Positions 54,237 through 60,863 of a stretch of 64,000 bases of DNA are shown in pieces (positions within the stretch are counted from its first letter, which is position 1; each line of letters opens with the position of its first letter). Below the pieces are notes generated by a model. The model was given only the letters and a program-made list of their open reading frames with translations. It made no database searches and was not told the origin of the DNA. Source of the DNA: an uncultured Pelagibacteraceae bacterium (GTDB lineage Bacteria; Pseudomonadota; Alphaproteobacteria; Pelagibacterales; Pelagibacteraceae); contig CACFWQ010000003.1 in the NCBI GenBank assembly GCA_902570055.1, positions 1 to 64,000 on the forward strand. Direction: 5' to 3'. A program made the position numbers and the translations under genes.

Positions 54237-56540
54237 ATGAACATTAATTCTTTCATTGAACAAGCAAGACCTCATGAAAGTGGATCTAAACATGTTAGTG
54301 GGTATGCTAATTACATAGATGATATTATTGAGCCGGAGGGTACATTATATGGCGCTATTGGTTATAGCAAAAAGACCCGCGCAATCATTAGTAAATTAGA
54401 TTTAAGAGAAGTATGGAAAAGTGAAGGAGTAGTTTCGGTAGTAACTTCCAAAGATATTCCGGGGAGAAACGATGTAGGACCAGTGTATGATGGAGATCCA
54501 ATTTTTACAAAAAGACCCGAATATTTTGGACAGCCACTTTTTGCTGTAGCAGCCACTTCAGCTGAACTTGCAAGGAAAGCTGTTTTAAAAGCAAAAATTA
54601 CTTACAAAATTTTAAAACCCATTATTGATATTAAGGAAGCATTAAGAAAAAAACTTTTTGTTTTAAAAGGAAGAAAAATTAAAAGAGGAAATCCTTTAAA
54701 AAAAATTGTCAGAGCAAAAAATTGTATTAAAAAAACTTTTAGATTAGGAAGTCAGGAGCATTTTTATTTAGAAGGTCAGATTGCATTTGTCATACCACAA
54801 GAAGATAATGATTTTAAAGTTTATTCAAGCACTCAGCATCCAAGTGAAACTCAACAAATTATTGCAAAGATGCTTAATCAAAAAAATAATAATATAAATG
54901 TTGAAGTAAGAAGAGTTGGAGGAGGATTTGGCGGAAAAGAAACTCAAAGTTTTATTTTTGCATCAATTTGTACTTTATTATCAAAAAAAACTAAATGTCC
55001 TGTTAAACTTAGAATGGACCGTGACGATGATATAATAATTACAGGAAAGCGACATGATTTTTATGCCGACTATGAAATTGGATTTAACAATAAAGGAATT
55101 ATTGAAGGAGTAAAAATAAAATTATTGTCAAGATGTGGAATTTCTCCAGACTTATCTGGTGCAATTAATTCCAGAGCTTTATTACATATAGACAATGCAT
55201 ACTATATTTCAGATTTATTAGTTGAAAATTATCTTTGTAAAACTAATACATCTTCATCCACAGCATTTAGAGGATTTGGCGGAAATCAAGGCATGATGGT
55301 TATAGAAAATATAATTGATAATGTTGCTAGATACTTAAAAAAAGATTCTGCAGAAATAAGAAAAATAAATTTTTATCAAAAAAACAAAAAAAACATCACT
55401 CATTATGGCATGAAAATTGAAGATAATGTAATAAATGAAATTTTTAATAAATTAATTAAGTCTTCTAATTATAAAAAGAGAAAAAAAAACATAAAAAAAT
55501 TTAATTTAAAAAGTAAATATTTAAAAAAAGGAATTGCAATAACTCCTGTAAAATTTGGTATTTCGTTTACAACAACTCACCTTAATCAGGCAGGCGCCCT
55601 AGTTCATGTTTATTATGCTGATGGTAGCGTTCACGTATCAACAGGTGCAATTGAAATGGGGCAAGGTACCTACACAAAAATTGCCCAGATCGTCGCGAAT
55701 GAATTAGGTGTAAATTATAACAATGTAAAAGTTTCATCTACCCGCACAGATAAGATTCCTAATACTTCTGCTTCAGCAGCAAGCTCAACAACTGATCTTA
55801 ATGGTGCTGCAGCGGTAAATGCTGTTAATAAAATAAAGCAAAATCTAGCTTCTTTTGTAAAAAAAAAATATAATTTAAAAAGTGATAAAGCCATCTATAG
55901 AAATGGAAATGTAAATTTTAAAGGAAAAAAATTTACTTTTAATTCATTAGTCAAAGAAGCTTATCTTAACAGAGTTTCTTTGTCATCTTCAGGATTTTAT
56001 TCAACTCCAAAAATACATTTTAACAATAAAACTTTTACTGGTAGACCATTTCTTTATTTCTGCTATGGAGCTGCAGTATCTGAAGTTTTAATTGATACTT
56101 TAACTGGAGAAAATAAAATTCTGCGTGTAGATATACTCCATGATCATGGTAGAGCTATTAATCCAGCAATTGAAAAAGGGCAAATCGAAGGAGGTTTTGT
56201 GCAAGGGGCTGGTTGGCTTACAATAGAAGAAGTTAAATGGAAATCAAATGGAGAACTTCTTACTCACTCACCATCTACTTATAAAATACCAGCTGTAAAT
56301 GATATGCCGTTAAAGTTTAATGTAAAAATTTATAAAAATATTAATAAAGAAAATGTAATTAATAAGTCTAAAACAACAGGAGAACCCCCTTTAATGTTGG
56401 GTATGTCGATTTTTTTTGCAATTAAAGATGCAATTGCTTCAGTCGGAAATTATAAAATTATCCCAAATCTTAATGCACCAGCCACCACTGAATCAATTTT
56501 ATTAAGTATAAACCATATAAAGAGAATTTATGAAAAATAA
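54237..56540 (+). CDS. xdhB: xanthine dehydrogenase large subunit (molybdopterin-binding)
   Basis: XdhB oxidises hypoxanthine and xanthine to urate at the molybdenum centre. Residues known in the bovine enzyme are conserved: Glu174 in GSQEHFYLEG (purine-binding), Arg345 in TAFRGFGGNQGM (substrate orientation) and the base Glu716 in TTGEPPLMLG. With GGGFGGKETQ and EMGQGTYTKIAQI they indicate a true xanthine enzyme, not an aldehyde or CO oxidase. At 767 residues the length is normal. The end overlaps the deaminase gene by 11 bp. Confidence 0.95.
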   Translation: MNINSFIEQARPHESGSKHVSGYANYIDDIIEPEGTLYGAIGYSKKTRAIISKLDLREVWKSEGVVSVVTSKDIPGRNDVGPVYDGDPIFTKRPEYFGQPLFAVAATSAELARKAVLKAKITYKILKPIIDIKEALRKKLFVLKGRKIKRGNPLKKIVRAKNCIKKTFRLGSQEHFYLEGQIAFVIPQEDNDFKVYSSTQHPSETQQIIAKMLNQKNNNINVEVRRVGGGFGGKETQSFIFASICTLLSKKTKCPVKLRMDRDDDIIITGKRHDFYADYEIGFNNKGIIEGVKIKLLSRCGISPDLSGAINSRALLHIDNAYYISDLLVENYLCKTNTSSSTAFRGFGGNQGMMVIENIIDNVARYLKKDSAEIRKINFYQKNKKNITHYGMKIEDNVINEIFNKLIKSSNYKKRKKNIKKFNLKSKYLKKGIAITPVKFGISFTTTHLNQAGALVHVYYADGSVHVSTGAIEMGQGTYTKIAQIVANELGVNYNNVKVSSTRTDKIPNTSASAASSTTDLNGAAAVNAVNKIKQNLASFVKKKYNLKSDKAIYRNGNVNFKGKKFTFNSLVKEAYLNRVSLSSSGFYSTPKIHFNNKTFTGRPFLYFCYGAAVSEVLIDTLTGENKILRVDILHDHGRAINPAIEKGQIEGGFVQGAGWLTIEEVKWKSNGELLTHSPSTYKIPAVNDMPLKFNVKIYKNINKENVINKSKTTGEPPLMLGMSIFFAIKDAIASVGNYKIIPNLNAPATTESILLSINHIKRIYEK

Positions 56541-56994
56541 ATTTATGCAAAGAGCAATTGATCTTTCCATTGAAAGCATTCGTAGTGGGGGTGGGCCCTT
56601 TGGCTCAGTAATAGTTAAAGGTGAAAAAATCATTTCAGAAGGAATGAATAGAGTTACAGTAAATAATGATCCAACTGCACATGGCGAAATTACAGCCATA
56701 AGACAAGCTTGTAAAAAATTAAATACATTTGATTTAAGTGGTTATGAACTTTATTCAAACTGCGAACCTTGCCCAATGTGTTTATCAGCAATTTATTGGT
56801 CTCACATAGATAAAGTTTATTATGCAAATACTAGAGAAGATGCACACAAAATTGATTTTTTAGATCCAATTATTTACACAGAACTTCAAAAAAAAAATGA
56901 AGAGAAAAAAATTAAAATGATTCAAATTATGAGAGAAGAAGGTTTAAAGGCTTTTGAAATTTGGGATCAAAAAACTGATAAGATAAAATATTAA
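56530..56994 (+). CDS. guaD: guanine deaminase (cytidine-deaminase fold)
   Basis: The enzyme turns guanine into xanthine and ammonia, feeding xanthine dehydrogenase. The zinc-site motifs are DPTAHGEITAIR (His and catalytic Glu) and SNCEPCPMCLSAIYW (two Cys). The region DKVYYANTREDAHKIDFLDPIIY is characteristic of the short guanine deaminase group rather than tRNA adenosine deaminase TadA. The usual HAE reads HGE here. The 154-residue gene overlaps xdhB and shares a base with puuD. Confidence 0.87.
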   Translation: MKNKFMQRAIDLSIESIRSGGGPFGSVIVKGEKIISEGMNRVTVNNDPTAHGEITAIRQACKKLNTFDLSGYELYSNCEPCPMCLSAIYWSHIDKVYYANTREDAHKIDFLDPIIYTELQKKNEEKKIKMIQIMREEGLKAFEIWDQKTDKIKY

Positions 56995-57908
56995 TGGTGG
57001 AATTTTTTCCTTACACATTGAAATGGATCGAGCTAGTCTTGAGGTGGGGCCATGTTTTATTTGCCATTTTGTGGGTAGGTAATAGTTTTTTATTTAACTA
57101 TTTAGACAACAAACTTAATAAAAATATTTCGACTGAAGATATTGATGGAGAAGGTTTTTTAATGCACTCTGGATATTATTACAAATTAACTAGGTTAAAA
57201 AAATCTCCGCCAATTCAGTATCTTAACAATTTGGTAATTTTTAAATGGCAAAGTTACTTAACATTTGTAACTGGAATCCTTCTTTTAATAATAATTTATT
57301 ATTATAATTCTGGAGTATTAATGGTTGATAAAAGAGTTCTACAAATATCACCCCTTTATGCAGTTTTGATATCTATATTATCTCTTATTATTTCTTGGTT
57401 TGTTTATGATTTTTTGTGCAAGTCTAAATTAATTAATAACAATTTTTTGTTTGCATCAATTATTTTTATTTTATTGATAATTATATCTTTTATTTTTACA
57501 AAAATATTTGGACCAAAATTTGCATTTCTAAGCGTTGGTTTAATAATTGGAACAAATATGTTTGGAAATGTTTTTACAGTAATAATCCCAAATCAAATGA
57601 ATATAATTAATAGCAGTAAAAAAAACGAAAAATTTGATTTAAGCTTATCTTTGTCAGCCAAACAAAGATCAATTCATAATAATTACTCTACATTTTTAGT
57701 ATTATTTATTATGCTTTCCGGTCACTATAGTTTTATAGTTTATCATAAATACAACTGGTTAATTTTATGTTTCGTTGCCTTAATATCAGTAGCAGCAAGA
57801 CATTATTTCAATTTGAGAGGAAGAAACATTCACAGGTTGTATATTTTGATTAGTTCAATTGTAGCTTTAGTTGTCCTTGCAGTTTTACTTTTAATTTTCA
57901 AAAATTAA
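56994..57908 (+). CDS. puuD: PuuD-type membrane urate oxidase, without cytochrome c domain
   Basis: PuuD-family proteins oxidise urate to 5-hydroxyisourate in the membrane and pass electrons to the respiratory chain. This one has about eight helices in 304 residues. Conserved features include LRWGHVLFAILWVGNSFLFNYLD (residues 16-38), the GEGFLMHSGYYYKLTR loop, FKWQSYLTFVTG, GTNMFGNVFTVIIPNQ and RSIHNNYSTF. Characterised or typical members continue with a C-terminal cytochrome c domain. Here the protein ends after the last helix (LAVLLLIFKN) and no CxxCH motif is present. Its place between guaD and the PRTase, and the lack of another urate oxidase, support the assignment. Confidence 0.85.
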   Translation: MVEFFPYTLKWIELVLRWGHVLFAILWVGNSFLFNYLDNKLNKNISTEDIDGEGFLMHSGYYYKLTRLKKSPPIQYLNNLVIFKWQSYLTFVTGILLLIIIYYYNSGVLMVDKRVLQISPLYAVLISILSLIISWFVYDFLCKSKLINNNFLFASIIFILLIIISFIFTKIFGPKFAFLSVGLIIGTNMFGNVFTVIIPNQMNIINSSKKNEKFDLSLSLSAKQRSIHNNYSTFLVLFIMLSGHYSFIVYHKYNWLILCFVALISVAARHYFNLRGRNIHRLYILISSIVALVVLAVLLLIFKN

Positions 57909-57922
57909 TATTATAGAAATAT

Positions 57923-58447
57923 ATGTCTGAAAAATTAATTATTGATTGGAACGAATATAACAAAACTGTTGAAAAGTTAGCTATGCAAATTCATGAAAGT
58001 GGTTACAAACCAACTTTGTTAGTTGGAATAATGAGAGGTGGAGCTCCAATGATTGATGTTTTAAGTAGGGTTTTTAAATTAAAGTGTGCATATCTTGCCG
58101 TAGAATCTTATAGTGGGAAAGGGATCGAGGATGAACAAGGAGATATAGTTTTTTCAAGAGAAATGAGCTCTATCGCAAAAAATATGGGTGGAAAAATTTT
58201 GTTGTGTGATGATCTTTCAGATACAGGGATTACATTAAATAAAAGTGTCGATTGGTTAAGAAAATATGAACCAATAAAAGAAAAAATTGAAGATATTAAA
58301 ACAGCAACATTATGGAAGAAACAAAAGTCAACATTTGAACCTGACTATTGTGCGGTAAGGTTGCCCGATAATCCTTGGATTGTACAGCCATTTGAAGTTT
58401 ATGAAGAAATAAGAATTGAAGATATAAAAAAAAAACACAATAAATAA
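57923..58447 (+). CDS. purine phosphoribosyltransferase (xanthine/hypoxanthine/guanine type)
   Basis: A type I PRTase of 174 residues. The PRPP loop is LLCDDLSDTGITLNKS (about residues 92-107), and LLVGIMRGGAPMIDVLSRV is the N-terminal nucleotide-fold segment. PWIVQPFEVY near the end resembles the purine-recognition hood. It would convert imported or released bases to nucleotides, competing with the catabolic genes beside it. Which base is preferred cannot be read. It follows puuD by 14 nt and ends at a strong hairpin shared with the NCS2 gene. Confidence 0.85.
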   Translation: MSEKLIIDWNEYNKTVEKLAMQIHESGYKPTLLVGIMRGGAPMIDVLSRVFKLKCAYLAVESYSGKGIEDEQGDIVFSREMSSIAKNMGGKILLCDDLSDTGITLNKSVDWLRKYEPIKEKIEDIKTATLWKKQKSTFEPDYCAVRLPDNPWIVQPFEVYEEIRIEDIKKKHNK

Positions 58448-58448
58448 A

Positions 58449-58472
58449 AAGGGCGATCCGTAGACCGCCCTT
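58449..58472 (-). terminator. terminator hairpin after the purine permease gene
   Basis: AAGGGCG pairs with CGCCCTT across a 10-base middle that can add two more pairs. It is GC-rich in a very AT-rich setting. On the minus strand it is followed by TTTTTATTTATT, so it mainly ends the permease transcript. It may also stop the convergent phosphoribosyltransferase operon, though without a T tract on that side. Confidence 0.7.
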
Positions 58473-58494
58473 AATAAATCATAAAATACTTTAC

Positions 58495-59781
58495 TTAAGC
58501 AACAACAAAACTTACAACGCTTAAAGCTGCAATTACCCAAATAGCCGGGCTGACATTTGTTTTGCCAGTACAAATTTTAACTGCTGCATAAGAAATAAAT
58601 GCAAGAGCTATTCCATGAGAAATTGAATATGTAAATGGCATTGCAATCATAGCAAGGACTGCAGGTCCTGACTCAGCAATATCATCCCATTCAATATCTA
58701 CAATGTTTCTAACAAATAAAGTGGCAATATAAATTAATGCCGCTCCATCTATTTCCTTAGGCAAACTTGTTGCTAAAGGACTGAAGAAAAGACACAACAA
58801 GAATAGGACACCTATTACAAGCGAAGTCATTCCAGTTCTACCCCCAGCTTTTACACCTGCGGCAGACTCAACGTAAGTGGTAACAGTTGACGTTCCCATC
58901 ACTGCTCCTGCTACAGTTGATACACTGTCTGATAACATTGCTTTATCAATATCTTGTATTTTTCCATCACGTCCGATTTTACCTGCTACATTAGCAACAC
59001 TAGTTAATGTTCCTGCTGTATCAAAAAAGTCTATAAAGAACAGAGTGAAAATTACTGTAACCATTGAAGCACTAAGAGCTGCACCTAGATCAAAAGCAAA
59101 TAGGTGAGTCATCGGTGGTGGAGCAGAAACGACACCATTGAACTTACCCCATCCTCCTAACCAGGCAATTATACTAAAAGCAAGAATTCCAATGATTATA
59201 TTTCCTTTGATCTTCATTTTTTCCATTACTATCATTGATATAAATGCTCCAGCACCTAATAAAAGCAATGGATTAGAAAGATCTCCTAGTTGAACAAGTG
59301 TAACTGGATTATCGGCAGTTAAACCCATGATTTCAAAACCAATGATAGCTAGGAATAAACCTATACCAGCACCAATTCCAAGTTTTAAACTTTTTGGAAT
59401 TGAATTTATTAACCATGCTCTTATTGGCGTTAAAGAAATTATTAAGAAGACTACTCCAGCCACTAATACAGCGCCAAGGGCTTCTGCTGGAGTATATTTC
59501 ATACCCAAGCAAACTCCATAAGCAACGAATGCATTAATTCCCATTCCTGGTGCAAGTCCAACCGGCCAAGTTTTGGCATAAAATGCAGCAATAAAACAAG
59601 CCAAAGCTGCTGCAAGGGCTGTTGCTGTGAAAACTCCGCCAAAGTCAAACCCGCCATCTGCAAGTATGACAGGATTTAAAAACATAATGTATGCCATAGT
59701 AAGAAAAGTACTTACTCCAGCGACAACTTCTGTATTAAAATCCGTTTTGTGTTTTCTATACTCAAAATATTTGTCTAACAT
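58495..59781 (-). CDS. NCS2-family purine permease (AzgA-like)
   Basis: A 428-residue carrier with some 12-14 helices. MLDKYFEYRKHKTDFNTEVVAG with MAYIMFLNPVIL, GMGINAFVAYGVCLG and DFFDTAGTLTSVANVAGKIGRDGKIQDIDKA define the AzgA branch, which imports adenine, guanine, hypoxanthine or xanthine by proton symport. It stands opposite the purine salvage/catabolism operon and has its own leader with a GGAGG ribosome site 7 nt before the ATG. An inverted repeat lies upstream (59822-59880). The base imported is inferred from family and context. Confidence 0.9.
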   Translation of the reverse strand: MLDKYFEYRKHKTDFNTEVVAGVSTFLTMAYIMFLNPVILADGGFDFGGVFTATALAAALACFIAAFYAKTWPVGLAPGMGINAFVAYGVCLGMKYTPAEALGAVLVAGVVFLIISLTPIRAWLINSIPKSLKLGIGAGIGLFLAIIGFEIMGLTADNPVTLVQLGDLSNPLLLLGAGAFISMIVMEKMKIKGNIIIGILAFSIIAWLGGWGKFNGVVSAPPPMTHLFAFDLGAALSASMVTVIFTLFFIDFFDTAGTLTSVANVAGKIGRDGKIQDIDKAMLSDSVSTVAGAVMGTSTVTTYVESAAGVKAGGRTGMTSLVIGVLFLLCLFFSPLATSLPKEIDGAALIYIATLFVRNIVDIEWDDIAESGPAVLAMIAMPFTYSISHGIALAFISYAAVKICTGKTNVSPAIWVIAALSVVSFVVA

Positions 59782-59821
59782 TTAACCTCCAAGTTAGTTG
59801 AGTTGAAATTATAGGGATTCT

Positions 59822-59880
59822 ATTATTAAAACCTGTAATTATCCATTCAAAAAAAATGAATATATTGAGGTTTTAATAAT
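59822..59880. repeat. 13-bp inverted repeat upstream of the purine permease
   Basis: ATTATTAAAACCT (59822-59834) and AGGTTTTAATAAT (59868-59880) are perfectly complementary and enclose 33 bp that hold a small inner hairpin (ATTCA/TGAAT around seven A). A TATAAT box for the minus-strand permease lies at 59813-59808, so the near arm covers its -35 region. The arrangement suits either two half-sites for a regulator or a structured leader RNA from a promoter further upstream. Confidence 0.5.
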
Positions 59881-59941
59881 TTAATACAACCTTAAAGTTA
59901 ATGTTGTGGATAATTAAAATGATATTATAGAATTTAAAAAA

Positions 59942-60244
59942 ATGAAAAATTTTTTCCTAATTAAACTAATTTTACTTTTTATCATCATTGTTGGGTGTCA
60001 AACAGTTACAAAAAAATCAGAGGAAATAGTAAAAAAAGAAAATGAAAAATTAAGCAAATTTATTGGGCAACCCGAATCAGAATTAAAAATTGTAATGGGC
60101 AATCCAGATTCTGAAACTAAAGATGATAAAGGATCTAGAATACTAATTTATAAAACAACAAAATATAAAATTTCTTGCGAGAGAAAGTTTGAGATAAATG
60201 AAGGAAATATGGTAATTGGTTTTACTAGCAAGGGATGTTTTTAG
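59942..60244 (+). CDS. small lipoprotein of unknown function
   Basis: A 100-residue protein with a lipoprotein signal (FLIKLILLFIIIVGCQT; lipidated Cys at about residue 19). After a charged helical linker, the FIGQPESELKIVMGNPDSETKDD segment resembles the G.....l...G.P segment of BamE/SmpA-like lipoproteins, and two late cysteines (CERKF, KGCF) could form a disulfide. I do not recognise a specific family. It stands alone, convergent with hsp20 across a strong hairpin. Confidence 0.75.
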   Translation: MKNFFLIKLILLFIIIVGCQTVTKKSEEIVKKENEKLSKFIGQPESELKIVMGNPDSETKDDKGSRILIYKTTKYKISCERKFEINEGNMVIGFTSKGCF

Positions 60245-60274
60245 AAATTTTGAATATTTTTATTAATCTAATGA

Positions 60275-60301
60275 ATTTGTGGGGATAAAATCCCCACAAA
60301 T
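60275..60301. terminator. bidirectional terminator hairpin between the lipoprotein and hsp20 genes
   Basis: An 11-bp perfect stem (ATTTGTGGGGA / TCCCCACAAAT) with a 5-base loop lies between two convergent stops. It is far more stable than anything nearby. It has no long T tract on either side, so it may act mainly by protecting 3' ends. Confidence 0.65.
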
Positions 60302-60312
60302 AAGGTCTACGC

Positions 60313-60759
60313 TTATTTAATTTCAATAAGTTTTTTCTTTTTATATTCTGGTACAATTCTTTCACATGCTATTGTCAAAAGACCATCTTTTAGCTCTGCA
60401 CCACCTACCTTAACATCGTCAGCAATTGTAAATGATCTAGCAAATTGTCTTTGTGAAATGCCTTTATGAATGATTTTACCATCTCCATTATTATTTTCAG
60501 ATTTATTAACTTGTTTTGTTCTAACAGTTAATAAATTGTCTTCAAACTCAACTTCAACATCTTTTTTATTAAAACCAGCAAGAGCAACTTCGATTGAGTA
60601 TTTATCTTTTCCAGTTTTTCTAATGTTGTATGGTGGATAGTTTGATTGCATGGTCAAACCTCCATTACCCAACATACTTTCAAATTGGTCAAACATATCG
60701 TCAAAACCAATAGAAAAAGGTCGTAATGAGTTGAAAATAGACATATCCTTACTTGTCAT
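60313..60759 (-). CDS. small heat shock protein, Hsp20/IbpA family
   Basis: A holdase chaperone that binds unfolding proteins. The alpha-crystallin domain spans about residues 42-140: YPPYNIRKTGKDKYSIEVALAGFN, then VEFEDNLLTVRTKQ, GISQRQFARSF and ELKDGLLTIACER. The opening SLRPFSIGFDDMFDQFE is IbpA-like. I chose the ATG at 60759 (148 residues) because AAGGAGG lies 6 nt upstream. The frame is open to a TTG at 60780, but that codon is inside the leader hairpin. A sigma-32-type promoter and a ROSE-like leader precede it. Confidence 0.94.
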   Translation of the reverse strand: MTSKDMSIFNSLRPFSIGFDDMFDQFESMLGNGGLTMQSNYPPYNIRKTGKDKYSIEVALAGFNKKDVEVEFEDNLLTVRTKQVNKSENNNGDGKIIHKGISQRQFARSFTIADDVKVGGAELKDGLLTIACERIVPEYKKKKLIEIK

Positions 60760-60764
60760 AATAT

Positions 60765-60815
60765 CCTCCTTTGTTAGCAAGGTTATTTTTCAAAAGTCCC
60801 ATTATTAGGCGACTT
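60765..60815 (-). promoter_or_regulatory. ROSE-like RNA thermometer candidate in the hsp20 leader
   Basis: On the minus strand the leader folds into two hairpins. The first pairs AAGTC with GACTT (60815-60794), extended by CC/GG past one unpaired G. The second is CC-TTGCT-AACAA-AGGA-GG (60782-60765). Here the TTGCT, which corresponds to the conserved U(U/C)GCU of ROSE elements, pairs with the Shine-Dalgarno AGGA with one G bulged, and CC pairs with the following GG. ROSE elements typically control hsp20 genes in alphaproteobacteria by melting with heat. This is a manual fold. Confidence 0.6.
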
Positions 60816-60824
60816 ACATAATTC

Positions 60825-60852
60825 ATATGGGAACCTTTTTAATTTTTTCAAG
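60825..60852 (-). promoter_or_regulatory. predicted sigma-32 (RpoH) promoter of hsp20
   Basis: CTTGAA (60852-60847) and CCCATAT (60831-60825) are spaced by 15 bp on the minus strand. This is close to the alphaproteobacterial heat-shock consensus of CTTG, 17-18 bp, then a C-rich/ATNT box. The start would be near 60818, giving a leader of roughly 60 nt that contains the thermometer candidate. Confidence 0.65.
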
Positions 60853-60863
60853 CAATAAATAAA

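Noticed and set aside
49508-58447. The purine block as a recently acquired mobile island
   Set aside because: Base composition and codon style look like the rest of the window, and no integrase, transposase, tRNA or direct repeats flank it. Older gain or loss among strains remains possible.
59905-59913. A perfect DnaA-box word (TGTGGATAA) and a partial one at 59839-59847 in the permease gap, hinting at a replication origin
   Set aside because: By base composition about one such exact word is expected by chance in a window of this size. There is no cluster of boxes and no dnaA, dnaN, parAB or hemE nearby.
60760-60780. An upstream TTG start for hsp20
   Set aside because: It would place the Shine-Dalgarno sequence inside the coding region. 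The ATG at 60759 has an ideal AAGGAGG spacing and gives the normal family N-terminus.
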